A DNA stretch of 64,000 nucleotides from Dyella flagellata. Lineage in GTDB: Bacteria; Pseudomonadota; Gammaproteobacteria; Xanthomonadales; Rhodanobacteraceae. Position numbers and translations under genes: made by a program. The notes beneath the pieces were generated by a model. That model saw nothing but the letters and a program-made list of their open reading frames with translations. It did no database searches and had not been told where the DNA came from. Location of the stretch: assembly GCF_030160275.1 (NCBI RefSeq), contig NZ_BSOA01000014.1:62001-126000 (forward strand). Reading direction: 5' to 3'. Positions 17,241 to 27,212 of this stretch are shown here, in pieces. Numbering within the stretch: position 1 is the stretch's first letter; every line of letters starts with the position of its first letter.

Positions 17241-18209
17241 ATGTCCATGAAGACTCTCCGCGGACTGCTACTGCTGGCCCTCACCGTGGCGCTTACGGGC
17301 TGCCATACGGTGCTGATGTCGCCATCCGGCGACGTCGCGCGCCAGCAGCGCGATCTGATCATCACCTCGTTCGTGCTTATGCTGCTGATCGTGGTGCCGG
17401 TGATTGTTGCCACGCTGGTGTTCGCCTGGCGCTACCGGGAGTCCAATCACAAGGCGCACTACGACCCGAACTGGGATCACTCCACCATTGTCGAGCTGAT
17501 GATCTGGTCGGCGCCGCTGCTGATCATCATTGCGCTGGGCGCGATCACCTGGGTAAGCACGCACAAGCTCGACCCGTACCGTCCGCTCGACCGCATCGCC
17601 CCCGGCCGGGTGATGCCGGTGGATGCCAAGCCGCTGGAAGTGGACGTGGTGGCGCTCGACTGGAAGTGGCTGTTCATCTATCCCGAGCAGAACCTGGCGG
17701 TGGTCAACGAGATGGCGGCACCGGTGGACCGACCGGTCCGCTTCAAGCTGACCGCCTCCACCGTGATGAATTCGTTCTTCATTCCCGCCCTGGCCGGCCA
17801 GATCTACGCCATGCCCGGCATGCAAACCACGCTGCAAGCGGTCATCAACCGTCCCGGCGATTATTGGGGCATGTCGGCCAACTACAGCGGCGCCGGTTTC
17901 TCGTACATGAACTTCACTTTCCACGGCATGAGCGAGGATGACTTCGCCAAGTGGGTGGCGCAAGCGAAAAGCCACGGTGACACTTTGGATCAAGCCAGCT
18001 ATGCCACGCTGGAAGCACCCAGCCAACGCAACCCGGTGCGCTACTACGGCAGCGTAGCGCCGGGGCTTTACCAGTCCATCCTCAATCGTTGCGTTCAGCC
18101 CGGCCCTTCCTGCATGAACATGCTCCGCGTACCGGAGCCCAGCGGGGGCGGTGAAGCGTCCGCTTCATCCGACAGCCATGCGGCCATGCCGATGGCTCAT
18201 CCACAATGA
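17241..18209 (+). CDS. cyoA: Cytochrome bo3 ubiquinol oxidase subunit II
   Basis: Lipoprotein subunit II of the quinol-oxidising terminal oxidase. A signal sequence with lipobox ALTGC puts the lipidated Cys at residue 21. Two membrane helices (about residues 42-66 and 86-110) follow, then the periplasmic cupredoxin domain (DWKWLFIYPEQNLAVVNE ... TASTVMNSFFIPALAGQIYAMPGM). The binuclear CuA ligands of cytochrome c oxidases are absent, as expected for a quinol oxidase. The C-terminus is His/Met rich (SHAAMPMAHPQ). First gene of cyoABCD-surf1. Two in-frame ATGs (17241, 17247) are possible and neither has a strong ribosome site. Confidence 0.94.
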   Translation: MSMKTLRGLLLLALTVALTGCHTVLMSPSGDVARQQRDLIITSFVLMLLIVVPVIVATLVFAWRYRESNHKAHYDPNWDHSTIVELMIWSAPLLIIIALGAITWVSTHKLDPYRPLDRIAPGRVMPVDAKPLEVDVVALDWKWLFIYPEQNLAVVNEMAAPVDRPVRFKLTASTVMNSFFIPALAGQIYAMPGMQTTLQAVINRPGDYWGMSANYSGAGFSYMNFTFHGMSEDDFAKWVAQAKSHGDTLDQASYATLEAPSQRNPVRYYGSVAPGLYQSILNRCVQPGPSCMNMLRVPEPSGGGEASASSDSHAAMPMAHPQ

Positions 18210-18230
18210 TCTTAAAGCCCGGGTGCCGCG

Positions 18231-20222
18231 ATGACTGAGCATTCTCCCGACCTCGCCAAGCTGATTTTCGGACGCCTCAGCCTGGATGACATCCCTTACC
18301 ACGAGCCGATCCTGATCTTTACCTTCATCGGCGTGGCGATAGGCGCCATCGTGGTATTGGGGGCGATCACCTATTACCGCAAATGGGGCTATCTGTGGAG
18401 CGAGTGGTTCACCAGTGTGGACCACAAGAAGATCGGCATCATGTACATCGTGCTGGCGTTGATCATGCTGCTGCGCGGTTTCGCCGACGCGCTGATGATG
18501 CGTGGCCAGCAAGCCGTCGCGTTCGGGGCGCATGAAGGCTATCTGCCGGCCTCGCACTACGACCAGATCTTCACCGCGCACGGCACGATCATGATCTTCT
18601 TCGTCGCCATGCCGTTCATCACCGGCTTGATCAATTTCGTCATGCCATTGCAGATCGGTTCACGCGACGTAGCTTTTCCCTTCCTCAATAATTTCAGCTT
18701 CTGGATGACCGTGTCCGGCGCCCTGCTGGTCATGGCGTCCTTGTTCATCGGCGTTTTTGCGCGCACCGGCTGGCTGGCATATCCGCCGCTGTCGGAACTG
18801 CCGGCCAGCCCGGATAGCGGCGTCGACTACTGGATATGGGGCTTACAGATAGCGGGTGTGGGCACCACGCTATCGGGTATCAACATGATCGCGACCATCG
18901 TGAAGATGCGTGCGCCCGGCATGACCATGATGAAGATGCCGATCTTCACCTGGACGGCGCTGCTGGCTAACGTGCTGATCGTGGCTGCGTTCCCCGTGCT
19001 GACCGCCACCCTGGCCTTGCTGGCGCTGGATCGCTATGCCGGGACCCATTTCTTCACCAACGATCTGGGCGGCAACTACATGATGTACATCAACCTGATC
19101 TGGGTGTGGGGGCACCCGGAGGTGTACATCCTGGTGCTGCCGGCGTTCGGCGTGTACTCCGAGGTCACCTCCACCTTCTCGCGCAAACGCCTATTCGGCT
19201 ATGCGTCGATGGTGTACGCCACCGTGGTGATCGCGGTGCTGTCCTACCTGGTGTGGCTGCACCATTTCTTCACCATGGGATCGGGCGCGAGCGTCAACTC
19301 GTTCTTCGGCATCACCACCATGATCATCTCGATCCCGACCGGGGCGAAGATCTTCAACTGGATGTTCACCATGTATCGCGGCCGTATCGTGTACGACGTC
19401 GCGATGCTGTGGGTGGTGGCCTTTATCGTGACCTTCGTCATCGGCGGCATGACCGGCGTATTGCTGGCGGTGCCGCCGGCGGATTTCGAGCTGCACAACA
19501 GCCTGTTCCTGATCGCGCACTTCCACAACGTGATCATCGGTGGCGTGTTGTTCGGCATGTTCGCCGGCGTCAACTACTGGTTCCCCAAGGCGTTCGGCTT
19601 CCGCCTCGACCCGTTCTGGGGCAAGGTCTCGTTCTGGTTCTGGGTGGTCGGCTTCTATTTCGCCTTCATGCCGTTGTACTTGCTTGGGCTGATGGGCGTG
19701 ACGCGCCGCCTGCGTCATTTCGACGACGCATCCTTGCAGATCTGGTTCCAGCTGGCGGCCTTCGGCGCCATCCTTATCTTGCTGGGCATCGCCGCGATGA
19801 TCGTGCAATTCGCGGTGAGCATTCTCCATCGCGAAAAGTTGCGCGACAGCACCGGCGACCCTTGGCATGGACGGACGCTGGAATGGTCCACCTCCTCGCC
19901 GCCGCCACCCTACAACTTCGCCTTCACGCCGCAGGTGCACGACATCGATGCGTGGTGGCAGATGAAACAGCACAACTGGCGCCGGCCGGTGCAAGGCTTC
20001 CTGCCCATCCATATGCCGAAGAACACGGGCACCGGCGTATATCTGGCCGTGCTGAGCTTCATCTTCGGCTTCGCCATGGTCTGGTACATGTGGCTGATCG
20101 CCGCGATATCGTTCGTGGCGCTGCTGGCGGTTGCCATCCACCACACCTTCAACTACGACCGCGATTACTACATCCCTGCCGATGAAGTGGGGCGTGTGGA
20201 AGCCGTGCGCGCCGGAGCCTGA
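18231..20222 (+). CDS. cyoB: Cytochrome bo3 ubiquinol oxidase subunit I
   Basis: Catalytic haem-copper subunit, 663 residues, the same length as E. coli CyoB, with 15 predicted helices. Visible landmarks: [15 protein letters not shown] (first haem ligand His), [21 protein letters not shown] (His-Glu-X-X-Tyr region with CuB ligand and the crosslinked Tyr), [10 protein letters not shown] (two CuB His), and [12 protein letters not shown] (haem ligands). It reduces O2 to water and pumps protons. It lies 21 bp after cyoA and just before cyoC. Nothing is unusual in its sequence. Confidence 0.97.
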   Translation: MTEHSPDLAKLIFGRLSLDDIPYHEPILIFTFIGVAIGAIVVLGAITYYRKWGYLWSEWFTSVDHKKIGIMYIVLALIMLLRGFADALMMRGQQAVAFGAHEGYLPASHYDQIFTAHGTIMIFFVAMPFITGLINFVMPLQIGSRDVAFPFLNNFSFWMTVSGALLVMASLFIGVFARTGWLAYPPLSELPASPDSGVDYWIWGLQIAGVGTTLSGINMIATIVKMRAPGMTMMKMPIFTWTALLANVLIVAAFPVLTATLALLALDRYAGTHFFTNDLGGNYMMYINLIWVWGHPEVYILVLPAFGVYSEVTSTFSRKRLFGYASMVYATVVIAVLSYLVWLHHFFTMGSGASVNSFFGITTMIISIPTGAKIFNWMFTMYRGRIVYDVAMLWVVAFIVTFVIGGMTGVLLAVPPADFELHNSLFLIAHFHNVIIGGVLFGMFAGVNYWFPKAFGFRLDPFWGKVSFWFWVVGFYFAFMPLYLLGLMGVTRRLRHFDDASLQIWFQLAAFGAILILLGIAAMIVQFAVSILHREKLRDSTGDPWHGRTLEWSTSSPPPPYNFAFTPQVHDIDAWWQMKQHNWRRPVQGFLPIHMPKNTGTGVYLAVLSFIFGFAMVWYMWLIAAISFVALLAVAIHHTFNYDRDYYIPADEVGRVEAVRAGA

Positions 20223-20226
20223 TGCC

Positions 20227-20865
20227 ATGTCCGACATGACCATGACCGTAGGCGGTGGCAGTGGCGCGCAAGAGGCGCTGAACTTCCATGTCGCCGAGGA
20301 CCATCATCCGGAAAACGCCACGCTGTTGGGTTTCTGGCTGTACCTGATGAGCGATTGCCTGATCTTCGCTTGCCTGTTCGCCACCTACGGCGTGCTCGGC
20401 CGCGAATATGCCGGTGGACCATCCGCGCAGCAGGTGCTGGAATTGCCGATCGTGGCGGTGAACACCACGTTGCTGCTGCTTTCCTCGATCACTTATGGCT
20501 TTGCGGTGCTGGAGATGCAGCATAATCGCCGCGGGCCGATGATGGCTTGGCTGATCGTCACGTGGCTGCTGGGCGCAGGCTTTATCACGCTGGAATTGAC
20601 CGAATTCACGCATCTAGTGTCGATCGGCGCCGGGCCGGGGCGCAGTGCTTTCCTTTCCTCGTTCTTCACCCTGGTCGGCACGCACGGCTTGCATGTGACC
20701 AGTGGCTTGATCTGGATGATCGTGCTGCTGGTGCAGGTAGGGAAGAAAGGCCTGATTCCCGCCAACAAGCGCCGGCTGATGTGCCTGTCGATGTTCTGGC
20801 ACTTCCTCGACGTGGTGTGGGTGGGCGTCTTCAGCTTCGTTTACCTGATGGGAGTGCTGGCATGA
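20227..20865 (+). CDS. cyoC: Cytochrome bo3 ubiquinol oxidase subunit III
   Basis: Membrane subunit III, 212 residues, five helices, without cofactors; stabilises the oxidase complex. The start at 20227 is 4 bp after the cyoB stop and gives the normal E. coli-like length; the open frame upstream is within cyoB. Recognisable segments: [25 protein letters not shown], then [19 protein letters not shown] and [19 protein letters not shown] at the end, all typical of CyoC. The stop overlaps the cyoD start (ATGA), implying coupled translation. Confidence 0.95.
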   Translation: MSDMTMTVGGGSGAQEALNFHVAEDHHPENATLLGFWLYLMSDCLIFACLFATYGVLGREYAGGPSAQQVLELPIVAVNTTLLLLSSITYGFAVLEMQHNRRGPMMAWLIVTWLLGAGFITLELTEFTHLVSIGAGPGRSAFLSSFFTLVGTHGLHVTSGLIWMIVLLVQVGKKGLIPANKRRLMCLSMFWHFLDVVWVGVFSFVYLMGVLA

Positions 20866-21260
20866 GCGACCACGACCAGCATGCGCATGACGGTGGCCAT
20901 GATGAGCACGCCCATGATGGCGTGGACCAAATCCACGTCAGCCTCAAGGGCTACCTCACCGGGTTCGCGGCCGCGGCTTTCCTCACCATTCTTCCGTTCT
21001 GGCTGGTGATGTCCGGCGCGTTCTCCAAGACCGGCCCGGCCGATGCCTTCATCCTGCTGCTGGCCGCGGTGCAGATCGTGGTGCACATGGTGTACTTCCT
21101 GCATTTGAACGCGAAATCCGAGGGCGGCTGGAACATGCTGGCGCTGGTGTTCACCATCGTGCTGGTGGTGATTACGCTGAGCGGCTCGATCTGGATCATG
21201 TACCACCTCAACGAGAACATGATGCCGGCGATGATGAAGGACGTGCGGAACTTGCCGTGA
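20862..21260 (+). CDS. cyoD: Cytochrome bo3 ubiquinol oxidase subunit IV
   Basis: Small membrane subunit IV of 132 residues with three helices ([63 protein letters not shown]). It is thought to help assembly of subunit I and CuB. The N-terminal cytoplasmic segment is unusually rich in His and Asp (seven His in the first about 25 residues), which could bind metal; this is longer and more His-rich than in the E. coli protein. Start overlaps cyoC by 4 bp. Last core oxidase gene of the operon. Confidence 0.94.
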   Translation: MSDHDQHAHDGGHDEHAHDGVDQIHVSLKGYLTGFAAAAFLTILPFWLVMSGAFSKTGPADAFILLLAAVQIVVHMVYFLHLNAKSEGGWNMLALVFTIVLVVITLSGSIWIMYHLNENMMPAMMKDVRNLP

Positions 21261-21270
21261 CACGGGGGTT

Positions 21271-21284
21271 GGGACGACCATCCC
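21271..21284. repeat. Degenerate REP-like palindrome
   Basis: GGGACGACCATCCC between cyoD and the SURF1 gene resembles the inner part of the palindrome at 10022-10049 (GGGATGACCATCCC) with one change. The outer arm is lost, so this is a weak copy. Confidence 0.35.
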
Positions 21285-21332
21285 GCGTGGATTTTTCGGC
21301 CTGGAGCGGAGACTCATGCGATCATTACCCGC

Positions 21333-22103
21333 ATGGCTCCTCTAGAAACGTCTTCCTATGACACCCCGCGCGCTCCGCGCGGCCCAGTCGCGTTAACCGT
21401 GCTCGGCGTGCTGGCCCTGACCCTGTTCATCGGCTTCATCTTGCTGGGCAACTGGCAAGTCCAGCGCCTCGCCTGGAAGCGTGCGCTGATCGCCCGCGTC
21501 GACTCTCGCGTGCACGCTCCGCCGGTCGCACCGCCCACGCGCAGCCAGTGGCCCGCTGTAACTGCCGAGAAGGACGAATACCTGCACGTCGCTCTCAGCG
21601 GCAGCTTCCTGCATGATCGGCAAACGCTGATCTGGACCGCTACCGACGAAGGCAGTGGCTACTGGGTGATGACACCGCTACGCCTGGCCGACGGCTCTAT
21701 CGTGCTGGTCAACCGCGGCTTCGCCCCTGCGGACTGGTGTGGTCGTGACGGTCATTGCGCGCCAGGAACTACCGGCGAAGTCACAGTGACCGGCTTGTTG
21801 CGCGTATCCGAACCATCGGGTCTGCTGCGTCACAATGATCCGGCGCACAACACCTGGTACACGCGAGACGTTGTTGGCATAGCTGCCGCGCGCGGCTTGC
21901 ATGACGTGGCGCCTTATTTCGTGGATGCTGATGTGTCGCCAGCGGGTGGCGGCCGCTGGCCTGAAGGCGGCAAGACGGTGATCAGCTTCCCCAACAATCA
22001 CTTGAGCTATCTGATCACCTGGTACCTGCTGGCGTTGATGGTGTTGGGCGCAAGCCTTTATGTGGGCTACGACGAATACCGCCTGCGCCGAAATCGAATC
22101 TGA
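21333..22103 (+). CDS. SURF1 family oxidase assembly protein
   Basis: A 256-residue inner-membrane protein with the SURF1 layout: a helix near the N-terminus (about residues 20-43, ending LGNWQVQRLAWK, the conserved W-Q-x-x-R-x-x-W/K motif), a long periplasmic beta-rich domain (with LVNRGFAP, conserved in the family), and a second helix at the C-terminus (LSYLITWYLLALMVLGASLYVGY). SURF1 proteins aid haem insertion into haem-copper oxidases. Its place 72 bp after cyoD points to service for the bo3 quinol oxidase. A cyoE (haem O synthase) gene is not present in the operon. Confidence 0.9.
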   Translation: MAPLETSSYDTPRAPRGPVALTVLGVLALTLFIGFILLGNWQVQRLAWKRALIARVDSRVHAPPVAPPTRSQWPAVTAEKDEYLHVALSGSFLHDRQTLIWTATDEGSGYWVMTPLRLADGSIVLVNRGFAPADWCGRDGHCAPGTTGEVTVTGLLRVSEPSGLLRHNDPAHNTWYTRDVVGIAAARGLHDVAPYFVDADVSPAGGGRWPEGGKTVISFPNNHLSYLITWYLLALMVLGASLYVGYDEYRLRRNRI

Positions 22104-22150
22104 GGGTGTCGCCGTCGTTCCGGCGTAGGGTAAGTACGAGGCCTGACAAC

Positions 22151-22783
22151 TTACGCGGGCGGACCCGCTTGCGGGCCGAAAAACGTGGCGGCGAAGATCG
22201 TACTCAGCACGGATCCCGTTGCCGCATCGGACATTTCGCCGGGCATGCTCATGTTGAAGTAGAGCATGCCGTCGATCAGGGCCATCATGGCCAGCGCCAG
22301 ATCGGGAGCCGGAGCGGGCAGGGGCGGCTGCGCCATGCGCTGGTTGAACTGGGTAATGAAGCTGGCAATCATGTCGCGTTTTTCCAGGCACAGCGTATTC
22401 ATGCGCTGGCGGAACCTGGCATCGCGTACCGCGTGCAGCCGCGCCTCGGCCCATAGTACGTAGCTATTGTGGTCGCGGTAGCACTGGCCATAAAACTGGG
22501 CCAGCTGTTTTTGCAGATCCTCGTTGGAAAGATCCGCTTCCAGCAACTGCTGCAAATCCTGTTGGATTTGGGCGTGATCGCTCTTGAGCAGCTCGATGAA
22601 CAGATCGGTCTTGCTCTTGAAGTTCGAATAGAACGCTCCGCGCGTGTAGCCGGCATGCCCGGCGATGTCCTCCACGCTGGTGCCGGCGAGACCTTTTTTC
22701 ACGATCACCGCGGCGGCTGCGTCCAATAGACGCAGGCGGGTCTGTTCGCGGCTTTCTTCCCGGGTAAGGCGTTTGCGTGGCAT
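22151..22783 (-). CDS. TetR family repressor of the adjacent RND pump
   Basis: A 210-residue TetR/AcrR-type regulator. The N-terminal helix-turn-helix runs from about residue 10 to 60 (TRLRLLDAAAAVIVKKGLAGTSVEDIAGHAGYTRGAFYSNFKSK), with the hallmark YTRGAFYSNF recognition region; the rest is an all-helical ligand domain. It is divergent from the RND adaptor gene, with a near-perfect palindrome in the shared 119-bp gap, so autoregulation and repression of the pump are expected. The start at 22783 (MPRKRLTREESRE) is preferred to one at 22810, which would overlap the gap. Confidence 0.9.
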   Translation of the reverse strand: MPRKRLTREESREQTRLRLLDAAAAVIVKKGLAGTSVEDIAGHAGYTRGAFYSNFKSKTDLFIELLKSDHAQIQQDLQQLLEADLSNEDLQKQLAQFYGQCYRDHNSYVLWAEARLHAVRDARFRQRMNTLCLEKRDMIASFITQFNQRMAQPPLPAPAPDLALAMMALIDGMLYFNMSMPGEMSDAATGSVLSTIFAATFFGPQAGPPA

Positions 22784-22814
22784 GTCGCATCGTACCACGA
22801 CGAATGGCATGTGT

Positions 22815-22840
22815 ATTCAAATACGTAGTTGTATTTAAAT
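22815..22840. promoter_or_regulatory. TetR-type operator between repressor and RND genes
   Basis: Inverted repeat ATTCAAATAC-GTAGTT-GTATTTAAAT: 10-bp arms with one mismatch and a 6-bp spacer, in the AT-rich middle of the divergent promoter region. Size and position fit an AcrR/TtgR-like operator controlling both directions. Confidence 0.65.
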
Positions 22841-22902
22841 TCTTACATGGATTAGAGTTCATAATCGTATCGTCAAGCCCTCCACTCCCCAGGAGCTTTT
22901 CC

Positions 22903-24039
22903 ATGGATCACCCACCCTTGCCCACACAGCCCAGGCTGGCGCGGTACGCCTGGTTGCCGTATGTGATAGCTATCTCTTTGATTTCATTGGCCGGATGTGA
23001 CCGAAAGGCACCCGGGGCTGATGCCGCCATACCGGTCATTGCCCTACCGGTGCAAGCGTCCGATGGCGCCATGGCCGGCCGTTTCCCGGGTGACGTGCAT
23101 GCGCGCTACGAAATGCCGTTGTCGTTCCGAGTGGGCGGGCAGTTGCTCGAACGCTATGTCGATCCGGGCGCGCGGGTGAAGCAGGGCCAGGCCTTGGCGC
23201 AACTGGACCCTGCCGATGCCAACAGGCAACTGGCCAACGCCAAGGCCGCGTTGGCGGCCGCGGAGCATCGACTCGTCTTCGCCAGCCAGCAGCACGACCG
23301 CGACGAACAGCAGTTCAAGCAGAACCTGATCAGCCAGTTGCAGTGGCAGCAGACGCAGGACAACTATGCCTCCGCGCTGGCCGGCCGCGATCAGGCGAAA
23401 CAGCAATACGAACTGGCGCAGAACCAGTCGCGCTATACCACGCTCGTGGCCGATCACAATGGCGTCATCACCAGCCGGCAGGCCGAAGTGGGGCAGGTGC
23501 TGGCCGCCGGACAGCAGGTGTTCGGCTTTGCCTGGACGGGCGAGCGCGAGATCTATGTCGACGTGCCGGAGAGCCGCGTTGGAGGCATCGCTACTGGGCA
23601 GGCCGCGACGGTAACCCTACCCGCACTGCCAAGCCATGCCTACGCGGCCCATGTGCGCGAAATAGCGCCCGCAGCGGACGCCCAGTCGCACACGTATCTG
23701 GTCAAGCTCTCGGTCGATCACCCCGACGCGTCGCTGCAGCTTGGCATGACGGCAGACGTCTCCCTGCAAGCCGGCAACTCGGCCGTTGCAGTGGTGAGGA
23801 TTCCTGCCACGGCCTTGTTTCACCAGGGCGAGCATCCAGCCGTCTGGTTGGTCAATCCCGGCGACTCCAAGCTGGAGCTGCGGCCGGTCACGGTATCCCG
23901 CTACGGCGAGCGCGACGTGCTGCTTGCCGCTGGCCTGAAGCCCGGCGACCGGATCGTGATGCAGGGCGTGCACACCGTTTCCGTGGGTGAAAAGGTGACC
24001 GCGGTCGCGCCGCCGCATGCCGAGGATGCGCCGCAATGA
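22903..24039 (+). CDS. RND efflux periplasmic adaptor (membrane fusion protein)
   Basis: A 378-residue periplasmic lipoprotein linking the inner-membrane pump to the outer-membrane channel. The signal sequence ends in lipobox SLAGC (Cys32). Then come the split biotinyl-lipoyl domain (SFRVGQQL-type start at VGGQLLERYVDPGARVKQGQ, returning at YTTLVADHNGVITSRQAEVGQV), a helical hairpin between them (LANAKAALAAAEHRLVFA...), a beta-barrel domain and a C-terminal membrane-proximal domain. AGGAG precedes the ATG at 22903; the open frame upstream spans the operator and is not coding. It overlaps the permease gene by 4 bp. Confidence 0.93.
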   Translation: MDHPPLPTQPRLARYAWLPYVIAISLISLAGCDRKAPGADAAIPVIALPVQASDGAMAGRFPGDVHARYEMPLSFRVGGQLLERYVDPGARVKQGQALAQLDPADANRQLANAKAALAAAEHRLVFASQQHDRDEQQFKQNLISQLQWQQTQDNYASALAGRDQAKQQYELAQNQSRYTTLVADHNGVITSRQAEVGQVLAAGQQVFGFAWTGEREIYVDVPESRVGGIATGQAATVTLPALPSHAYAAHVREIAPAADAQSHTYLVKLSVDHPDASLQLGMTADVSLQAGNSAVAVVRIPATALFHQGEHPAVWLVNPGDSKLELRPVTVSRYGERDVLLAAGLKPGDRIVMQGVHTVSVGEKVTAVAPPHAEDAPQ

Positions 24040-27000
24040 GTCACGAGGAGCGCTTCAATCTTTCCGCGTGGACCTTGCGCCATCAGTCGCTGGTGTTCTT
24101 CCTGATGGGCTTGATCGCGCTGTTCGGCCTGCTTTCGTACAAGAACCTGTCGCAGTCGGAAGATCCGCCGTTCACCTTCAAAGTGATGGTGATCCAGACC
24201 TTCTGGCCCGGCGCCACTGCCCAGCAGGTGCAGGAAGAAGTGACCGATCGCATCGCGCGCAAGCTGCAGGAAACGGCGGACACCGACTTCCTGCGCAGCT
24301 ATTCGCGGCCCGGCGAATCGCTGATCTTCTTCAACATCAAGGATTCGGCGCCCGCAAGCGAAGTGCCGGAAACCTGGTACCAGGTGCGCAAGAAGGTCGG
24401 CGACATCGCCGCCCAACTGCCGCAAGGCGTGCAGGGACCGTTCTTCAACGATGAGTTCGGCGATGTCTACACCAATATCTACGCGCTGGAAGGTGACGGC
24501 TATACGCCGGCGCAATTGCACGATTATGCCGACCAGTTGCGCGTGGAATTGCTGCGCGTACCCGGCGTGGGCAAGGTCGATTACTTCGGCGACCAGAACC
24601 AGCACATCTACATCGACGTGGCAAACGCGAAACTGGCCAAGCTCGGCATCAGTCCGCTTCAGATCGGGCAGGCGATCAACGAACAAAATGCGGTCGCGTC
24701 GACCGGCGTACTGACCACGGCGGACGATCGCGTATTCGTGCGGCCCAGCGGCCAGCTCGAAGACGTCGACGCGCTGGCCAATACGCTGCTGCATATCAAC
24801 GGCAAAAGCTTCCGCCTGGGCGACGTCGCCAGCATCCGGCGCGGCTACGACGATCCGCCCAGTCAGACCATGCGCTTCATGGGCCAGCAGGTACTGGGCA
24901 TTGGCGTGACCATGCAGCCTGGCGGCGACGTGGTCCATCTGGGCAAGGCGCTGGACGAAAAGATCGGTGGCTTGCAAAAGCGCCTGCCGGCTGGCCTGAA
25001 GCTCTCGGAGGTTACCAGCATGCCGCACGCGGTGTCGCACTCGGTGGACGACTTCCTGGAATCGGTGGCCGAAGCGGTTGCCATCGTGCTGCTGGTAAGC
25101 CTGCTGAGCCTGGGTTTTCGCACCGGTATGGTGGTGGTGATCTCCATTCCGTTCGTGCTGGCCGCCACTGCGCTGTGCATGGACCTGTTCGGCATCGGCT
25201 TGCACAAGGTGTCGCTGGGTACGCTGGTGTTGGCGCTTGGCTTGCTGGTGGACGACGCGATCATCGCGGTGGAGATGATGTCGGTGAAGCTGGAGCAGGG
25301 CTGGGGCCGCGTGCGCGCGGCTGCGTTCGCCTACACCAGCACAGCGTTTCCCATGCTTACCGGCACGCTGGTGACGGTATCGGGCTTCCTGCCGATCGCC
25401 CTGGCCAAGTCGAGTACCGGCGAATACACGCGCTCGATCTTCGAGGTTTCGGCGATCGCCTTGCTGGTGTCCTGGTTTGCCGCCGTGATCGTGATCCCGT
25501 TACTCGGCTACCACATGTTGCCGGAGCATCACGAGCGCGCCAAACCCGGCCAGGAGTGGTGGGCGCGTTTCCTGCCCAGTCGCTGGAACGAGGCGCGTGC
25601 GGCGAGAGCGGTGCAGCCCATGCACGATGGCGAAGAGATCGAGATCTACGACACCGCGTTCTATCGTCGCTTGCGTGGTTGGCTGGACCAGTGCCTACGC
25701 CACCGCTGGCTGGTGCTTATTTCCACCGTGGCGCTGTTCGTGGTCGCGTTGGCCGGCTTCGCCTTGGTGCCCAAGCAGTTTTTCCCCAGCTCCGATCGTC
25801 CGGAATTGCTGGTGGATCTGCGCTTGCCGGAAGGCGCCTCGTACGCGGCGACCTTGCGTGAAACCCGGCGCTTCGAAGCGGTCTTGAAGGATCGCAAGGA
25901 AATTGCGAATTACGTCAGCTTCGTCGGCAGCGGTGCACCGCGCTTCTATCTGCCGCTGGACCAGCAATTGGCTCAGCCCAATTTCGCGCAGTTCGTGATC
26001 ACCGCGAAGGACGTCAGCCAGCGCGAGCGATTGGCGAGTTTCCTGGATGGCGAGTTGAAGCGTGAGTTCAGCGCCGTGCGCACCCGCGTAAGCCGGCTGG
26101 AAAACGGCCCGCCAGTGGGCTTCCCTGTGCAATTTCGCGTGGAAGGCGATGACATCGCTATCGTGCGCGGCATTGCCGACCAGGTGGCTGGGGTGATGCG
26201 CGCCAACCCCGATACCAGCAACGTGCAGTTCGACTGGGACGAGCCGGCGGAACGATCCGTGCGTTTTGAGGTGGACCAGTTCAAGGCGCGGCAACTGGGA
26301 CTTACCTCCAAGGACATTGCCGACTTCCTCGCCATGAACTTGTCGGGCACCACGGTCACGCAATTGCGTGAGCGCGACAAGCTGATCGCGGTGGATCTGC
26401 GCAGCGAACAGGGTGATCGTATCCATCCCGACCAAATCGAGCGCCTGGCGATACCGACAGCCAGTGGCACGGCGATACCGCTCGCGCAACTGGGTCACGT
26501 GAGCTACGGCCTTGAGTATGGCGTGATCTGGGAGCGCGATCGCCAGCCTTCGATCACCGTGCAGGCCGACACCCGCAATGGCGCACAGGGATTGGACGTC
26601 ACCAACGCGGTCGACAAAAAATTGGCCGGCATCCGCGCCCATTTGCCGGTGGGCTATCGCGTCGAAGTGGGCGGTTCGGTGGAGCAGAACGAAAAAGCGC
26701 AGACCTCGGTCAATGTGCAGATGCCGGTATTGCTGGTCGCCGTGCTGGTACTGTTGATGATTCAGCTGCAAAGCATCGGCCGCACCTTCATGGTGGTGCT
26801 CACCGCGCCGCTGGGCTTGATTGGTGTGGTACTTGCGCTGTTGCTGTTGCATCAGCCATACGGCTTCGTGGCGATGCTTGGGACGATTGCCATGTTCGGC
26901 ATCATCATGCGCAACTCGGTGATCCTGGTCGACCAGATCGAACAGGACATCCGTGCCGGGCATGCGCGCTGGGAGGCGATCGTCGGTGCCACGGTGCGGC

Positions 27001-27212
27001 GTTTCCGTCCGATTACGTTGACGGCGGCGGCGGCGGTGCTGGCGCTGATTCCGCTTCTGCGCAGCAACTTTTTCGGGCCGATGGCCACGGCCCTGATGGG
27101 CGGCATCACCGTTGCAACTGTACTTACGTTGTTCTATTTGCCCGCGCTGTATGCAGCCTGGTTTCGCGTACACGCCGATGAACCCGCAAGCGAGCCGGAG
27201 GTTGCCGCATGA
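24036..27212 (+). CDS. RND efflux permease (AcrB/HAE family)
   Basis: A 1058-residue proton-driven pump with 12 membrane helices and two large periplasmic loops, the normal size for the hydrophobe/amphiphile efflux family. Helix 1 starts at ALFGLLSYKNL. The first porter domain begins with EDPPFTFKVMVIQTFWPGAT, helix 4 has the proton-relay pair in LGLLVDDAIIAVEMM, and the second half repeats the pattern (AMFGIIMRNSVILVDQIEQD). It sits between its adaptor and its outer-membrane factor, each joined by 4-bp overlaps, so all three are made together. Substrates are unknown. Confidence 0.95.
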   Translation: MSHEERFNLSAWTLRHQSLVFFLMGLIALFGLLSYKNLSQSEDPPFTFKVMVIQTFWPGATAQQVQEEVTDRIARKLQETADTDFLRSYSRPGESLIFFNIKDSAPASEVPETWYQVRKKVGDIAAQLPQGVQGPFFNDEFGDVYTNIYALEGDGYTPAQLHDYADQLRVELLRVPGVGKVDYFGDQNQHIYIDVANAKLAKLGISPLQIGQAINEQNAVASTGVLTTADDRVFVRPSGQLEDVDALANTLLHINGKSFRLGDVASIRRGYDDPPSQTMRFMGQQVLGIGVTMQPGGDVVHLGKALDEKIGGLQKRLPAGLKLSEVTSMPHAVSHSVDDFLESVAEAVAIVLLVSLLSLGFRTGMVVVISIPFVLAATALCMDLFGIGLHKVSLGTLVLALGLLVDDAIIAVEMMSVKLEQGWGRVRAAAFAYTSTAFPMLTGTLVTVSGFLPIALAKSSTGEYTRSIFEVSAIALLVSWFAAVIVIPLLGYHMLPEHHERAKPGQEWWARFLPSRWNEARAARAVQPMHDGEEIEIYDTAFYRRLRGWLDQCLRHRWLVLISTVALFVVALAGFALVPKQFFPSSDRPELLVDLRLPEGASYAATLRETRRFEAVLKDRKEIANYVSFVGSGAPRFYLPLDQQLAQPNFAQFVITAKDVSQRERLASFLDGELKREFSAVRTRVSRLENGPPVGFPVQFRVEGDDIAIVRGIADQVAGVMRANPDTSNVQFDWDEPAERSVRFEVDQFKARQLGLTSKDIADFLAMNLSGTTVTQLRERDKLIAVDLRSEQGDRIHPDQIERLAIPTASGTAIPLAQLGHVSYGLEYGVIWERDRQPSITVQADTRNGAQGLDVTNAVDKKLAGIRAHLPVGYRVEVGGSVEQNEKAQTSVNVQMPVLLVAVLVLLMIQLQSIGRTFMVVLTAPLGLIGVVLALLLLHQPYGFVAMLGTIAMFGIIMRNSVILVDQIEQDIRAGHARWEAIVGATVRRFRPITLTAAAAVLALIPLLRSNFFGPMATALMGGITVATVLTLFYLPALYAAWFRVHADEPASEPEVAA

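Noticed and set aside
19106-20185. A 359-residue open frame within cyoB in another frame
   Set aside because: Lies entirely inside cyoB, which is complete and has all metal ligands.
23901-25205. A 434-residue open frame antisense to the RND adaptor and permease
   Set aside because: Shadow of two confident genes, no recognisable domain.
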